A stretch of DNA of 51,275 bases. It comes from Pseudomonadota bacterium. Lineage in GTDB: Bacteria; Pseudomonadota; Gammaproteobacteria; Nitrosococcales; Methylophagaceae. Positions 39,951 to 50,326 of the stretch are shown here, piece after piece (position 1 is the first letter of the stretch; every line of letters starts with the position of its first letter). Position numbers and translations under genes: made by a program. The stretch lies in contig JALIBN010000011.1 of assembly GCA_030576275.1 (NCBI GenBank), positions 1 to 51,275 on the forward strand, in the 5' to 3' direction. A model generated the notes under the pieces. It did no database searches and was not told where the DNA came from. It worked only from the letters and a program-made list of their open reading frames with translations.

Positions 39951-41290
39951 TAAAGACCCAATTTCTTTTCAAGGTAATGAATATTGGTGCCACCGATTTG
40001 GAAATGAGTGTCATCCATGATCGCTTTTTGTAACGCAACGTTGGTATTAATACCTTCAATGCCTATTTCACCCAGTGCCGTTTGCATGCGGGCTATGGCT
40101 GATTCACGGGTTTGCCCATAGGCGATTAATTTGCCGATCATTGAATCATAGTTCGGTGGTACGCGGTAGCCACTATAAACATGAGAATCCATACGAATAC
40201 CTGCACCACCCGGCGCATGGTAATGGGTAATCAAGCCGGGACTAGGCATGAATGTTTTGGAGTCTTCAGCATTGATACGGCATTCGATCGCATGGCCATT
40301 AAGAACGATATCTTGTTGAGTGAATGACAGTGGTCTACCGGCAGCGATATGAATTTGTTCAGCGACTAAATCAATACCTGAGATTTGTTCTGTTATCGTA
40401 TGTTCAACTTGAATACGTGTATTCATTTCGATGAAATAAAACTCATCATCTTGAAATAAGAACTCAAAAGTGCCTGCGCCACGATAGCCAATTCGAATAC
40501 AGGCATCGGAACAGATTTTACCCATTTTTGCACGCAATTCTGGAGTAATGCCTGGTGCTGGCGCTTCCTCGACCACTTTTTGATGACGACGTTGCATAGA
40601 ACAATCACGTTCACCTAAGTGAACGGCATTACCATGTTGATCGGCCAATACCTGGAACTCAATATGACGTGGGTTTTCTAGGAATTTTTCCATGTAAATC
40701 ATGTCATTGGCAAATAACTGCTTAGATTCACTACGTGTTAATGCGATAGCATTTAACAGGTGTGCTTCACTGTGAACTTCACGCATGCCACGACCACCAC
40801 CACCACCGGAAGCTTTAATGATAATCGGGTAACCAATTCTCTTAGCTAGTCGAAGATTAGTAGCGTCATCATCGCCAAGAGGGCCGTCAGAACCTGGTAC
40901 ACAGGGTACTCCGGCTTCTTTCATTGCGGCAATGGCTGATACTTTGTCACCCATAAGGCGAATCGTTTCAGATTTAGGGCCAATAAAGATAAAGCCACTT
41001 TGTTCTACACGCTCTGCAAAATCCGCATTCTCAGATAAAAATCCGTAGCCAGGGTGAATCGCCGATGCATCAGTAATTTCAGCAGCACTGATAAGTGCCG
41101 GCACGTTTAAGTAGCTTTGAGCTGAAGCCGCTGGGCCGATGCATACGGTTTCATCGGCTAATAAAACGTGTTTCAAATCGCGATCCACATCAGAGTGAAC
41201 AGCAACTGTTTTAATACCTAATTCTTTGCAGGCTCGAAGTACTCGAAGGGCAATTTCCCCTCGGTTAGCAATGACAATTTTATCGATCAT
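39950..41290 (-). CDS. accC: Acetyl-CoA carboxylase, biotin carboxylase subunit
   Basis: AccC carboxylates biotin on AccB with ATP and bicarbonate, the first step of fatty-acid synthesis. The 446-residue ATP-grasp protein has the [20 protein letters not shown] start, the glycine-rich loop [11 protein letters not shown] and the Mg-binding [10 protein letters not shown]. The last is followed by TITE rather than the more common PVTE, a mild variant. It follows accB by about 50 bases and touches prmA. Confidence 0.97.
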   Translation of the reverse strand: MIDKIVIANRGEIALRVLRACKELGIKTVAVHSDVDRDLKHVLLADETVCIGPAASAQSYLNVPALISAAEITDASAIHPGYGFLSENADFAERVEQSGFIFIGPKSETIRLMGDKVSAIAAMKEAGVPCVPGSDGPLGDDDATNLRLAKRIGYPIIIKASGGGGGRGMREVHSEAHLLNAIALTRSESKQLFANDMIYMEKFLENPRHIEFQVLADQHGNAVHLGERDCSMQRRHQKVVEEAPAPGITPELRAKMGKICSDACIRIGYRGAGTFEFLFQDDEFYFIEMNTRIQVEHTITEQISGIDLVAEQIHIAAGRPLSFTQQDIVLNGHAIECRINAEDSKTFMPSPGLITHYHAPGGAGIRMDSHVYSGYRVPPNYDSMIGKLIAYGQTRESAIARMQTALGEIGIEGINTNVALQKAIMDDTHFQIGGTNIHYLEKKLGL

Positions 41291-41341
41291 GATGTTTCTT
41301 TATCCGTAGTTGAGATATGTAAATTCACCTTTCGGTATAGC

Positions 41342-41800
41342 TTATTCGATGATGACTAAAGGTTCACCAAACTCAACAGGATTCCCATTCTCAACCAAGA
41401 TCGCTTTTACAGTGCCGCTACGGTCAGATTCAATTTGGTTAAACATTTTCATCGCTTCGATAATACATATCACATCGCCAGCAGCGACTGATTGGCCTAC
41501 TTCAATAAATGAAGCCGATTCAGGTGATGATGAACGGTAGAAAGTGCCAACCATTGGCGATTTTACTGCTTTGTCGAAGTTGGCCGCAGCGGGAGCTTCA
41601 ATAGCCGCAGGAGCTACAACAGGGGCCGCAGCTATGGGTGCTGGTGCGTATTGTTGCATTGATGGCGAAGCCATCATAATCGGTGCTGTTGCGCTAGCGC
41701 GACTGATACGTACTGATTCTTCACCTTCTTTAATTTCAATTTCCGCTACATCTGATTCTTGTATTAAATCGATCAGTTTTTTTATTTTACGAATATCCAT
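41342..41800 (-). CDS. accB: Biotin carboxyl carrier protein of acetyl-CoA carboxylase
   Basis: AccB carries the biotin arm between AccC and the AccA/AccD carboxyltransferase. The 152-residue protein has [20 protein letters not shown] at the start. An alanine/proline-rich linker (about 38-75) leads to the biotinyl domain with Lys118 in EAMKMFN. The usual motif is EAMKMMN, so Met to Phe is a small change next to the target lysine. It lies between aroQ and accC. Confidence 0.97.
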   Translation of the reverse strand: MDIRKIKKLIDLIQESDVAEIEIKEGEESVRISRASATAPIMMASPSMQQYAPAPIAAAPVVAPAAIEAPAAANFDKAVKSPMVGTFYRSSSPESASFIEVGQSVAAGDVICIIEAMKMFNQIESDRSGTVKAILVENGNPVEFGEPLVIIE

Positions 41801-41810
41801 TTAGATAACC

Positions 41811-42251
41811 TTATTTAGTGGTGTGTTTTATAGCTGCTTGTAAAGCGAGTTCATAACCTTGGGCTCCTAAACCGCAGATCACACCGAGGGCAATGTCTGA
41901 AAGATAGGAGTGATGGCGGAATGTTTCCCGTGCATGCACATTGGATAAGTGCACTTCAATAAAAGGCAATTCAATGGCAGATAAAGCATCGCGAATGGCA
42001 ATGCTGGTATGAGTGAATGCGGCAGGGTTGATAATAATAAAGTCAGTATCATCGGTGCGAGCAGCGTGAATTTTATCGATCAATTCATGTTCAGCATTCG
42101 ACTGGAAGTTTTCGAGTTGATATCCGGCAACAAAGGCTTGTGACGTTAAGCGTTGAGCAAGATCTAAGAGTGTATCAGAGCCATAATGCTCAGGCTCACG
42201 CGTCCCTAGAAGATTCAGATTGGGGCCATGCAACACGAGAATTTTTGCCAT
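41811..42251 (-). CDS. aroQ: 3-dehydroquinate dehydratase, type II
   Basis: AroQ dehydrates 3-dehydroquinate in the shikimate pathway. The 146-residue protein has the catalytic tyrosine region [36 protein letters not shown] and [11 protein letters not shown] (with the active-site histidine) are also intact. It is the first gene of aroQ-accB-accC; accB starts 10 bases after its stop. The 124-base gap to dsbD probably holds the promoter, but no clear element was fixed. Confidence 0.97.
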   Translation of the reverse strand: MAKILVLHGPNLNLLGTREPEHYGSDTLLDLAQRLTSQAFVAGYQLENFQSNAEHELIDKIHAARTDDTDFIIINPAAFTHTSIAIRDALSAIELPFIEVHLSNVHARETFRHHSYLSDIALGVICGLGAQGYELALQAAIKHTTK

Positions 42252-42375
42252 TGTGATGTTTTCGCCAGGTAGATTAATTAAGCGAATTTTGCACCAAGGG
42301 TTAATTATTGTCCAGTTTTTTAACTGAAAATGGGCTTTATGTCGCTAAGTTCGGCGAAATGTGTTGTTTAATTGA

Positions 42376-44220
42376 TTATGACTTAGTAATGGGTAGTTTA
42401 TTAAGATGGTCGAGTAATTCTTGGGCGCTAGTGCCTCCGATTAAACGATATTGTGAATATTCCTTACCGCTAGCATCAAAAAATAACAGGGTTGGAGGTC
42501 CAAATAATCCAAAGTGTTTTAATAATTCTCTCTGTTCTTCTGTGTAGTTAGTAATGTCTACTTGTATCAGTGTGGTTCCAGTCAATGCGGCAACAACGTT
42601 GGCATCTTGAAAGGTAGTGGCTTCCATTTTCTTGCAGTCCACACACCAGTCAGCATAAAAATCGAGCATGGCGGGTTGCTTAGACTGAGCAAGTAGTTGC
42701 TCAAGTTCGGTTAAATTCTGGACTTGAGTAAATGCTAAACCGTGATCATCTTGCGTATTGTTCTGATCTGATTTGGCGATAGCCTGTAATGGCTGCCAAA
42801 CATTATGACTGCCACTGGCGGCGCCGATAATCAATAAACTGCCATAGATTAATAAAATAAGTCCTAGTCCTTTCCTAAGCTTTTCCCAGCCGTTGGCATC
42901 AATAGCAAGCATATTTAAGGCGCCGAGATATACGGCAGAGACAATCAGTAAACCGCCCCAAAGTAATAAACTTACCCAGCCTGGAATTATGCGTTCTAAC
43001 ATCCAGATTGCGAGCCCCAGCATCAAAATGCCAAATATTGCTTTTATAGTGATCATCCAATCACCAGCTTTAGGTAATAACGAGCCCGCAGATGTGCCAA
43101 TAATCAAAAGTGGTAAACCCATACCCATGCTAAGCATGAATAAAGCTAGGCCCCCAAGTACTGGGTCGCCATGTTGACCTATAAAAATAAGCGCACCCGC
43201 CAACGGCGGTGCTAAACATGGTCCGACAATTAAGCCTGACAATAAACCCATTAAAGCAGCGCCAGCGATGCTACCACCTTGTTGGTTATGACTAATTTGA
43301 TGAAGTCGGTGCTGTAAAGCATGGGGTAATTGCAACTCAAATAAGCCAAACATCGAGAGTGATAAAATGACAAATAAGCCACTAAAACTTCCAATGATCC
43401 AAGGGTTTTGGAACATGGCTTGCAGGTTTTCTCCTAATAAGCCAGTCATGACGCCTGCTGCAGTGTAGGTTACGGACATGGCTAATATATAGCTTAGAGA
43501 TAATATAAATGCGCGATGTGTAGTAATGCGTTCTCCCCCTCCGACAATGATGCTCGATAAAATAGGGATCATTGGAAACACACAGGGTGTGAAGGCTAGC
43601 AATAATCCTAGTCCAAAAAAGCCCAACATAATTTTGATTAGACTGTCTTCAGCTAAGCTTTGTGCAATACGATCTTGATCTGCAATGATTGAAATCGCCG
43701 ATGGATTGTTACTGGTGTTGATTGTCGCTTGCGTATAGTTACTGGTTATTGCAGGAAGGGTAAGCAGTATCGTTTTATTGGTTGGGGGATAACAAATATT
43801 AAAAGTTTCCGAGCAACCTTGATAATGTGCTTTCAATGTAAGTTGCTGGTTTTCTTTACTCCGTTTAATGGGTAAAGCAACGTCAGTGTCATGATGATAG
43901 ACTTCACTTAAACCGAAAATCTCATCCATTTTGTTTTCACCGGCAGGCAATGAAAACGCTAATAATTGAACATTTTCATTGTCAATTATTTCAAATTTAA
44001 TCTTGTCGCGATAAAGGTAATTACCTTCTGCAATTTGCCAGCGCGCTAATATGGTTTGTGGGTCTTGAATTTGAGCAGAAAAAATAAAAACTTCATCAAC
44101 ATCGGGTGGGGTTTCGAAATCATTTCCTAAGCCAAGACTATCCAATAATCCAGGGCGCGCTTGAACGCTAAAGCTGAGCACTAGCAATAATAAAAAGAAA
44201 TATTTTTTCATGGGTAACAT
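42376..44220 (-). CDS. dsbD: Thiol:disulfide interchange protein DsbD
   Basis: DsbD carries electrons from cytoplasmic thioredoxin to periplasmic thiol proteins. The 614-residue protein has a signal peptide (MKKYFFLLLLVLSFSVQA). The N-terminal alpha domain has a cysteine pair in GCSETFNICYPP. About eight membrane helices follow with the two catalytic cysteines in FTPCVFPM and VGPCLAPP. The C-terminal thioredoxin domain has DWCVDCKKME. The start may be the second ATG at 44211, which gives a cleaner signal peptide; neither ATG has a strong ribosome site. Confidence 0.95.
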   Translation of the reverse strand: MLPMKKYFFLLLLVLSFSVQARPGLLDSLGLGNDFETPPDVDEVFIFSAQIQDPQTILARWQIAEGNYLYRDKIKFEIIDNENVQLLAFSLPAGENKMDEIFGLSEVYHHDTDVALPIKRSKENQQLTLKAHYQGCSETFNICYPPTNKTILLTLPAITSNYTQATINTSNNPSAISIIADQDRIAQSLAEDSLIKIMLGFFGLGLLLAFTPCVFPMIPILSSIIVGGGERITTHRAFILSLSYILAMSVTYTAAGVMTGLLGENLQAMFQNPWIIGSFSGLFVILSLSMFGLFELQLPHALQHRLHQISHNQQGGSIAGAALMGLLSGLIVGPCLAPPLAGALIFIGQHGDPVLGGLALFMLSMGMGLPLLIIGTSAGSLLPKAGDWMITIKAIFGILMLGLAIWMLERIIPGWVSLLLWGGLLIVSAVYLGALNMLAIDANGWEKLRKGLGLILLIYGSLLIIGAASGSHNVWQPLQAIAKSDQNNTQDDHGLAFTQVQNLTELEQLLAQSKQPAMLDFYADWCVDCKKMEATTFQDANVVAALTGTTLIQVDITNYTEEQRELLKHFGLFGPPTLLFFDASGKEYSQYRLIGGTSAQELLDHLNKLPITKS

Positions 44221-44362
44221 TGGCCGCTAAGAGGTATGTATAAACAGACAATCTTAACAACTGATAGTTACAATATACAGAGCAAAAAATGAATTAATCG
44301 TGCCATTACGACCTAATATTGTAATAATTACGAAATCTATACATTAAAAAGGTTCACACATT

Positions 44363-46012
44363 GTGGAAATAAAAACGTTACATCACCTTGAAACGCAGGC
44401 AATGAAAAAAAGCCACAACGAGCTGGCACGTATCGGTTTCGCCTTATTCTTTTTAGTTGGTGTTTTAGCATATAGCTTTGCCACCAGTGGCGGTGTGCCA
44501 AATCACCTGTTCTTGGCCATCGCCGCTGTTTTTGGTGGTTATATGGCAATGAATATAGGTGCCAATGATGTTGCCAACAACGTTGGGCCAGCAGTAGGTT
44601 CAAAAGCGCTCACAATGGGCGGTGCAATTGTTATTGCAGTGATTTTTGAGGCGGGTGGTGCCTTTATCGCTGGTGGTGATGTTGTCTCCACAATCAAAAA
44701 TGGCATTATTGATATTAATGGTTTCGGTGGTGATACCGACAGTTTCTTATGGGCAATGATGGCCGCATTATTGGCTGCCGCACTGTGGTTAAATGTCGCT
44801 ACGATGGCTAAAGCGCCTGTCTCTACAACCCACTCTATTGTTGGTGGCGTAATGGGGGCGGGGATCGCCGCTGCAGGATTTGATATTGTTAATTGGGCCA
44901 CCATGGCGAAAATTGCTAGTTCATGGGTTATTTCACCATTAATCGGCGGCATAGTGGCCGCTGGTTTTTTATTAGCGATTAAAAAAACCATAATTTTTCG
45001 TGAAGATAAAATTAGTGCCTCGTACATTTGGGTGCCCTATTATGTTGCCTTTATGGCATGGGCTTTTGTGACCTATTTAGTACTGAAAGCCTTGAAAACA
45101 ATTTGGCCAAATATCCTAACCTTGAGTAATGACTTGATGTTTTTTACTGTCGAGGTGACTAACAAACCAAGCTTTACCACTGCGGCGCTATTGGGCGTTG
45201 TAGCTGCGATCATTGTTTACTTTATGGTTAAACGATCGCTGAAAGCCAAATTACATCGCTTAACTAATGATCGTGCTAGTGTGAATGTATTGTTCACTAT
45301 TCCGCTGATTTTTGCTGCCGCACTCCTAAGTTTTGCCCATGGTGCCAATGATGTGGCTAATGCAATTGGTCCTCTGGCGGCCATTAATGATGCGGTGATG
45401 ACCGGAGGTATAACTGAGAAAGCGGGTATTCCTTTCTGGGTCATGGGTGTAGGTGCCTTTGGTATAGCTATAGGACTTGCACTATATGGCCCGCGATTGA
45501 TAAAAACCGTAGGCAGTGAAATTACGGAATTGGATCAGATGCGCGCATTTTCTGTGGCAATGGCCGCCGCAGTTACCGTGATTATTGCCAGTCAACTGGG
45601 TCTGCCCGTGAGTTCTACTCATATCGCAATAGGTGGAGTATTTGGTGTTGGTTTCTTAAGGGAATGGCTAGATTCCATCATCAGTATTGAATCTGAAATC
45701 GAGCATGATAAGGAAGATCTTGAGTCAGAAAAAAGACGCCGTAATGCTTTAAAAAATGAGCTGAAAGACTTACGTAAAAAAGCAATTAAATCAACGGATG
45801 ATTATCGACGAATTACTGAACTTTATACCGCCATTGATGAAGAGAAAGATGCGATTAGACTCGTTAAAAAAGAGCTGAAAAGAGACGAGAAAACCTTATA
45901 CGTTAAACGTGATGCAATTAAAAAAATTGTGACCGCTTGGGTTATAACTGTGCCAGCGGCAGCGGTGTTGGCCGCTTCGGTGTTTTATATGATTAAAGGA
46001 ATTATGTCTTAG
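44363..46012 (+). CDS. PiT family inorganic phosphate transporter
   Basis: This is a 549-residue low-affinity phosphate/cation symporter of the inner membrane. The two inverted family signatures are visible: GANDVANNVGPAVGSKAL in the first half and HGANDVANAIGPLAAI in the second. Between the last two membrane helices there is a charged stretch of about 90 residues (about 435-525, with KDLESEKRRRNALKNELKDL-like heptads) predicted to be a cytoplasmic coiled coil. The start is GTG at 44363; ATG 44402 is an alternative. It lies beside the pho genes but has no clear Pho box of its own. Confidence 0.9.
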   Translation: MEIKTLHHLETQAMKKSHNELARIGFALFFLVGVLAYSFATSGGVPNHLFLAIAAVFGGYMAMNIGANDVANNVGPAVGSKALTMGGAIVIAVIFEAGGAFIAGGDVVSTIKNGIIDINGFGGDTDSFLWAMMAALLAAALWLNVATMAKAPVSTTHSIVGGVMGAGIAAAGFDIVNWATMAKIASSWVISPLIGGIVAAGFLLAIKKTIIFREDKISASYIWVPYYVAFMAWAFVTYLVLKALKTIWPNILTLSNDLMFFTVEVTNKPSFTTAALLGVVAAIIVYFMVKRSLKAKLHRLTNDRASVNVLFTIPLIFAAALLSFAHGANDVANAIGPLAAINDAVMTGGITEKAGIPFWVMGVGAFGIAIGLALYGPRLIKTVGSEITELDQMRAFSVAMAAAVTVIIASQLGLPVSSTHIAIGGVFGVGFLREWLDSIISIESEIEHDKEDLESEKRRRNALKNELKDLRKKAIKSTDDYRRITELYTAIDEEKDAIRLVKKELKRDEKTLYVKRDAIKKIVTAWVITVPAAAVLAASVFYMIKGIMS

Positions 46013-46021
46013 GTATATGAG

Positions 46022-48136
46022 GTGAATCGTGCGCAGAGTATTCTTAATTCTATATTCGGTTATGATGAGTTTAGGCATGCTCAGCAGGAAATAATTCAAG
46101 AATTATTGAATGGCAATGATGCACTAGTTTTAATGCCGACGGGCGGGGGTAAGTCACTTTGCTATCAAATCCCCGCACTGGTACTAGAAGGGACTGCGAT
46201 TGTCGTCTCGCCACTGATTGCTCTCATGCAAGATCAAGTCGATGCGCTACGCCAACTGGGTATTAAAGCTGCATTCCTCAATTCTAGCTTGAGCCAGAAT
46301 GATGCTTATAATATTGAGAAACGGCTAATCAACGGTGATCTTGACTTACTTTATGTAGCACCAGAACGCTTACAAAACAGTGCCATGTTAGCCTTGCTAG
46401 ATCGTTGTAAATTATCATTGTTTGCGATTGATGAAGCACATTGTGTATCGCAATGGGGTCATGATTTTAGACCTGATTATCAGCAACTTAAACTACTACA
46501 CCAACGATATCCGTCAACACCTAGGATTGCACTCACCGCAACCGCAGATAAACGCACGCGCGATGAAATTATCAGCCAGCTACAGCTAGATGACGCACGC
46601 GTTTTCATTAATAGTTTTGATCGACCAAATATTCACTATGCTATCTCCGAAGGTAATAATGCCAAGCAGCGATTATGGCAATTTTTAGAAGATAATCATG
46701 CTCAGGATGCCGGTATTGTTTATTGCCTCTCGCGTAAAAAAGTAGAAGACACGGCTAGCTGGCTAACAGAGCAAGGTCGTACAGCTTTGCCCTATCATGC
46801 CGGGTTGCCACAGGATATACGTCAACGTAATCAACAGCGTTTTCTGCGTGATGAAGGCATCATTATTGTCGCCACGATTGCTTTTGGTATGGGTATAGAT
46901 AAACCTGATGTGCGGTTTGTTGCTCATCTGAATCTGCCCAAAAGCATCGAAGCTTATTATCAAGAAACCGGTCGCGCTGGCCGTGATGGGGCGCCCGCCA
47001 ATGCATGGATGGCCTATGGCCTGCAAGATGTAATTACGTTACGACAGTTTATGCAAGACTCTAAAGCCGATGAAGCACATAAACGGATGGAGCACCACAA
47101 GCTGGAATCGATGCTTGGACTGTGTGAGCTTATCACCTGCCGCAGGCAATCATTACTCACTTATTTTGATGAGGAAAGTCCTGAACCCTGTGGCAATTGT
47201 GACAATTGTTTGCAACCTCCTGCGAAGTGGGATGGCACAGAATCGGCACAAAAAGCCCTGTCGTGTATTTACCGAACAGAACAGCGTTTTGGGGTGAATT
47301 ACATCGTTGATATTTTGCACGGAAAAAAAGACGAACGTATACAACGTAACGGCCACGATAAAATTAGTACGTTTGGTATTGGCAAAGATACCTTGGTCAG
47401 CGAGTGGCGAAGTCTCTTTAGACAATTAATTGCGCTGGGCTATATTGATATCGATGTCGAGCGCCATGGTGCATTGTGCTTAACCGAAAAATGTCGGCTA
47501 ATCTTACGTGGTGAACAAACATTAGAATTAAGAAAGCAGGTCAAACAAGATAAAACAACTACAGACAAAAAGCAGAAAACGGCTGTGCGTCCACAAGATA
47601 AACCATTATGGGATGCCTTACGCGCATTGCGAACATCATTGGCGGAAGATGCAGGTGTGCCGCCTTATGTGATTTTCCACGATGCCACCTTGCAAGAAAT
47701 GGTTAAAAAAAGACCATTAACCGAGCAGGATTTGAATCGTATTTCAGGTGTTGGCGGCCAAAAACTAGCTCGTTATGGCAAGGTATTCCTTGCTGAAATA
47801 AGCCAATATCCTTTATCAGAATTATTGGATAATCACCTCAGTGCTACCGTAAATGAAACCTTGGTGCTATATCAGAAAGGCCTCGAGATTGCACAAATTG
47901 CACATCAGCGAGAGGTTAAGCCTAGCACTATCTACATGCATTTAGCGGATGCGATCGAAGTCGGCTTGCTTGATGTGCATGACGTAACAGGTTTATCTAA
48001 GGCCGAGTTTAATGAAATCGTATTTGTGCTTGAATCTCAAGAAGATCAAGAAAAAGGCCGGTTGAAACCAGTCTATGATGAATTGGCTGGCGAGTATGAT
48101 TATGGTCTTTTAAAGTGTGTGCAAGCGGCTATTTAA
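46022..48136 (+). CDS. recQ: ATP-dependent DNA helicase RecQ
   Basis: RecQ unwinds DNA 3' to 5' in recombination and fork repair. The 704-residue protein has [16 protein letters not shown] (Walker A near 41-45), [17 protein letters not shown], and the second helicase domain ending [10 protein letters not shown]. The zinc-binding cysteines CGNCDNC, an RQC winged helix and an HRDC domain follow. About 100 extra C-terminal residues ([20 protein letters not shown] and beyond) form a helix-turn-helix-like tail absent from the 609-residue E. coli enzyme. The start is GTG 46022, 9 bases after the transporter stop. Confidence 0.96.
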   Translation: MNRAQSILNSIFGYDEFRHAQQEIIQELLNGNDALVLMPTGGGKSLCYQIPALVLEGTAIVVSPLIALMQDQVDALRQLGIKAAFLNSSLSQNDAYNIEKRLINGDLDLLYVAPERLQNSAMLALLDRCKLSLFAIDEAHCVSQWGHDFRPDYQQLKLLHQRYPSTPRIALTATADKRTRDEIISQLQLDDARVFINSFDRPNIHYAISEGNNAKQRLWQFLEDNHAQDAGIVYCLSRKKVEDTASWLTEQGRTALPYHAGLPQDIRQRNQQRFLRDEGIIIVATIAFGMGIDKPDVRFVAHLNLPKSIEAYYQETGRAGRDGAPANAWMAYGLQDVITLRQFMQDSKADEAHKRMEHHKLESMLGLCELITCRRQSLLTYFDEESPEPCGNCDNCLQPPAKWDGTESAQKALSCIYRTEQRFGVNYIVDILHGKKDERIQRNGHDKISTFGIGKDTLVSEWRSLFRQLIALGYIDIDVERHGALCLTEKCRLILRGEQTLELRKQVKQDKTTTDKKQKTAVRPQDKPLWDALRALRTSLAEDAGVPPYVIFHDATLQEMVKKRPLTEQDLNRISGVGGQKLARYGKVFLAEISQYPLSELLDNHLSATVNETLVLYQKGLEIAQIAHQREVKPSTIYMHLADAIEVGLLDVHDVTGLSKAEFNEIVFVLESQEDQEKGRLKPVYDELAGEYDYGLLKCVQAAI

Positions 48137-48140
48137 CTGG

Positions 48141-48158
48141 CTGTTACAAAACTGTAAC
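48141..48158 (+). promoter_or_regulatory. Pho box upstream of phoB
   Basis: CTGTTACAAAACTGTAAC holds two 7-base direct repeats (CTGTTAC and CTGTAAC) at the 11-base period of the PhoB consensus CTGTCAT-N4-CTGTCAT. It lies 50 bases ahead of the phoB start codon, which fits autoregulation of phoBR. Confidence 0.8.
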
Positions 48159-48207
48159 ATTTAGTCGCTATGATTGATGGATCAACAAAGGGTCAGGAGC
48201 AGAAAGA

Positions 48208-48903
48208 ATGACAACAATGATTTTGGTAGTAGAAGATGACCTAGCAATTCGAGATATGCTGTGTTTTTCACTCAAACAAATGGGTTATGGCTGTGTGGCC
48301 GCTAGTGATGGCGAGCAAGGTTTAGAATGTTTGAAAATACAGCAACCTGACTTGATCTTGTTGGATTGGATGTTGCCAGGCATCGATGGCATTGAGTTTA
48401 TCCGCCGCTTACGCGCCAATGAATTCCTAGCTAAGATCCCGGTTATTATGCTTACTGCAAAAGGTGAAAGTGAGGATCTAGTCAAAGGCTTGAGTGTCGG
48501 CGCTGATGATTATGTGAATAAACCATTCTCTCCTGCCGAATTAGGCGCTCGAATTAAGGCTGTTTTACGCCGTTGTAATCCCACAGAATCAGGTGGCAAG
48601 CAAACCATTGAATGTGAGCGGTTGATCTTAGATACTAAGAGTCATCGTGTCACAGTTGATGGCGAGCGCATTGATTTGGGGCCGACAGAATTTCGCTTGT
48701 TACATTTTTTTATGAAAAATCCTGACCGGGCTTATAGTCGTGGACAATTGCTAGATTATGTTTGGGGCGATACGGTCTATATTGAAGAACGTACCGTTGA
48801 TGTGCATATTCGTCGACTGCGTAAAGCATTAGAGCCATCAGGTTATGAAAACTTCTTACAAACTGTACGTGGTGTGGGTTATCGTTTTTCTGCTGAAATG
48901 TAG
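48208..48903 (+). CDS. phoB: Phosphate regulon response regulator PhoB
   Basis: PhoB is activated by PhoR in phosphate starvation and binds Pho boxes. The 231-residue protein has a receiver domain with Asp53 as the phosphoacceptor (ILLDWMLPGIDG) and the acidic pair near residues 10-11. An OmpR-type winged-helix domain follows (about 130-228, RTVDVHIRRLRKALEPSGYE). The ATG has AGGAG about 10 bases ahead. phoR follows after 10 bases, and a Pho box lies upstream. Confidence 0.96.
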   Translation: MTTMILVVEDDLAIRDMLCFSLKQMGYGCVAASDGEQGLECLKIQQPDLILLDWMLPGIDGIEFIRRLRANEFLAKIPVIMLTAKGESEDLVKGLSVGADDYVNKPFSPAELGARIKAVLRRCNPTESGGKQTIECERLILDTKSHRVTVDGERIDLGPTEFRLLHFFMKNPDRAYSRGQLLDYVWGDTVYIEERTVDVHIRRLRKALEPSGYENFLQTVRGVGYRFSAEM

Positions 48904-48913
48904 GGTTTACTAA

Positions 48914-50203
48914 ATGCAATGGGATTATTGGCGCCTGCTGACTATTGTGAGTTTGTCCGGTTTTGTTGGGCTGTTATTTGGTCAAATGATGACATTTATG
49001 TTTTTGGCTTCTTTTGCCTATGCCTTATGGTTACAGCACACTTGGAATCAACTTTGGAATTGGTTGCAAAAGCCGAAAAAAAATCCCTCGCCCTCGGCCG
49101 AGGGTGTAATTGACGATGTTTGTCGGCAGCTCGAACATGTGCGTCAACAAAATAGTTCACGCAAAAAAAAGCTTGCTGGCTATCTTAAGCGATTCCAATC
49201 AGCCACTGCGGCACTCCCAGATGGCATTATCGTTTTAGGTGATTATGACCAAGTGACTTGGGCTAATCATTCGGCAGCGGTGTTATTAGGTATACGTTGG
49301 CCAAGAGATAGTAATGTCCGAGTTAATAACCTCATTCGCGACCCAGCATTTCAGCAGTTGCTCAATGACCCTGTTGGTAAGGAAGAAGGGGTAACTGTGA
49401 CTTCTCCACTTAATTCAGCCATGACACTAGAGATGAAAGTGGTTAATTATATGGATAACGGTCGCATGTTGATTGCCCATGATATGACGCAAACGATTAA
49501 GTTACAACGTATGCGTCGAGACTTTGTAGCAAATGTTTCGCATGAATTAAGAACACCTTTAACCGTGTTGCGCGGCTACTTGGAAACCTTCACCGAAGAT
49601 AGCCCTGCTGACCAGTGGGCGGCTGTTTTGCCTATTATGCGCCAGCAAACCGATCGCATGCACATTATGATTAAAGATTTACTTTCGTTATCACAATTAG
49701 AAACGGGTGAAAAAAAGCTACATTCTTTACCTATCGATATGAGCATGTTTCTGCATGCCATTGTCCAAGATGCAATGTGTCTTCGACAGTTTGCTGGTCA
49801 TGATATTCAATTGGGCCCTATCAGTGACCAATGGTTGCTGGCGGATCCTGATGAATTACGCAGTGCAGTGTCAAATCTAGTATTTAACGCGGTGAAATAT
49901 ACGCCGCCGGCTTGTAAAATCGAGGTGAGCTGGCAAGTCGACAATAAGAACGGTTCCATTGTGGTACGTGATGAAGGCGAAGGGATTGCTGAACATCATC
50001 TTGACCGATTAACCGAACGTTTTTATCGCGTTGACAGTGGGCGAGCTTCAACTTCAGGTGGTACTGGACTGGGTTTAGCTATTGTGAAACATGTCTTGCA
50101 ACGCCATGGTGCAGTGCTGAATATTACGAGTGAATTAGGCGAGGGTAGCCGCTTTTCTTGCGATTTCCCCATAGTGAAAGTTATCGATAAACCTATGGTG
50201 TGA
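48914..50203 (+). CDS. phoR: Phosphate regulon sensor histidine kinase PhoR
   Basis: PhoR is the membrane kinase that phosphorylates PhoB when phosphate is scarce. The 429-residue protein has two N-terminal membrane helices (about 8-40) and the charged linker. A PAS domain (about 95-195) follows, then the phosphoacceptor His210 in NVSHELRTPLTVLRGY. The ATPase domain has N-, G1- (DEGEGIAEHH) and G2-boxes (TGLGLAIV). There is no large periplasmic loop, as usual for PhoR, which senses through PstSCAB-PhoU. Confidence 0.96.
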   Translation: MQWDYWRLLTIVSLSGFVGLLFGQMMTFMFLASFAYALWLQHTWNQLWNWLQKPKKNPSPSAEGVIDDVCRQLEHVRQQNSSRKKKLAGYLKRFQSATAALPDGIIVLGDYDQVTWANHSAAVLLGIRWPRDSNVRVNNLIRDPAFQQLLNDPVGKEEGVTVTSPLNSAMTLEMKVVNYMDNGRMLIAHDMTQTIKLQRMRRDFVANVSHELRTPLTVLRGYLETFTEDSPADQWAAVLPIMRQQTDRMHIMIKDLLSLSQLETGEKKLHSLPIDMSMFLHAIVQDAMCLRQFAGHDIQLGPISDQWLLADPDELRSAVSNLVFNAVKYTPPACKIEVSWQVDNKNGSIVVRDEGEGIAEHHLDRLTERFYRVDSGRASTSGGTGLGLAIVKHVLQRHGAVLNITSELGEGSRFSCDFPIVKVIDKPMV

Positions 50204-50219
50204 CTGAGTTTCTTTAGGC

Positions 50220-50259
50220 TTGTAACATAACTGTCATAATTATTTCATATCATTGTCAT
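50220..50259 (+). promoter_or_regulatory. Tandem Pho boxes of the pstS promoter
   Basis: Four 7-base half-sites, TTGTAAC, CTGTCAT, ATTTCAT and TTGTCAT, start at 50220, 50231, 50242 and 50253, an exact 11-base period. This is two Pho boxes in a row. A GATACT -10-like element follows at 50270-50275, 10 bases after the last half-site, where PhoB replaces a -35. The pstS start codon lies 51 bases beyond it. Confidence 0.88.
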
Positions 50260-50326
50260 ATTGAAGCAGGATACTTACCCCAGTAATTTTATTACTACTT
50301 ATTTTTTATTTGGGAGATGGGCAACA

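Noticed and set aside
44539-45027. A 162-codon open frame opposite the PiT transporter gene.
   Set aside because: The alanine/isoleucine/proline-rich product mirrors the codons of the transporter's membrane helices; no ribosome site or homology was recognised.
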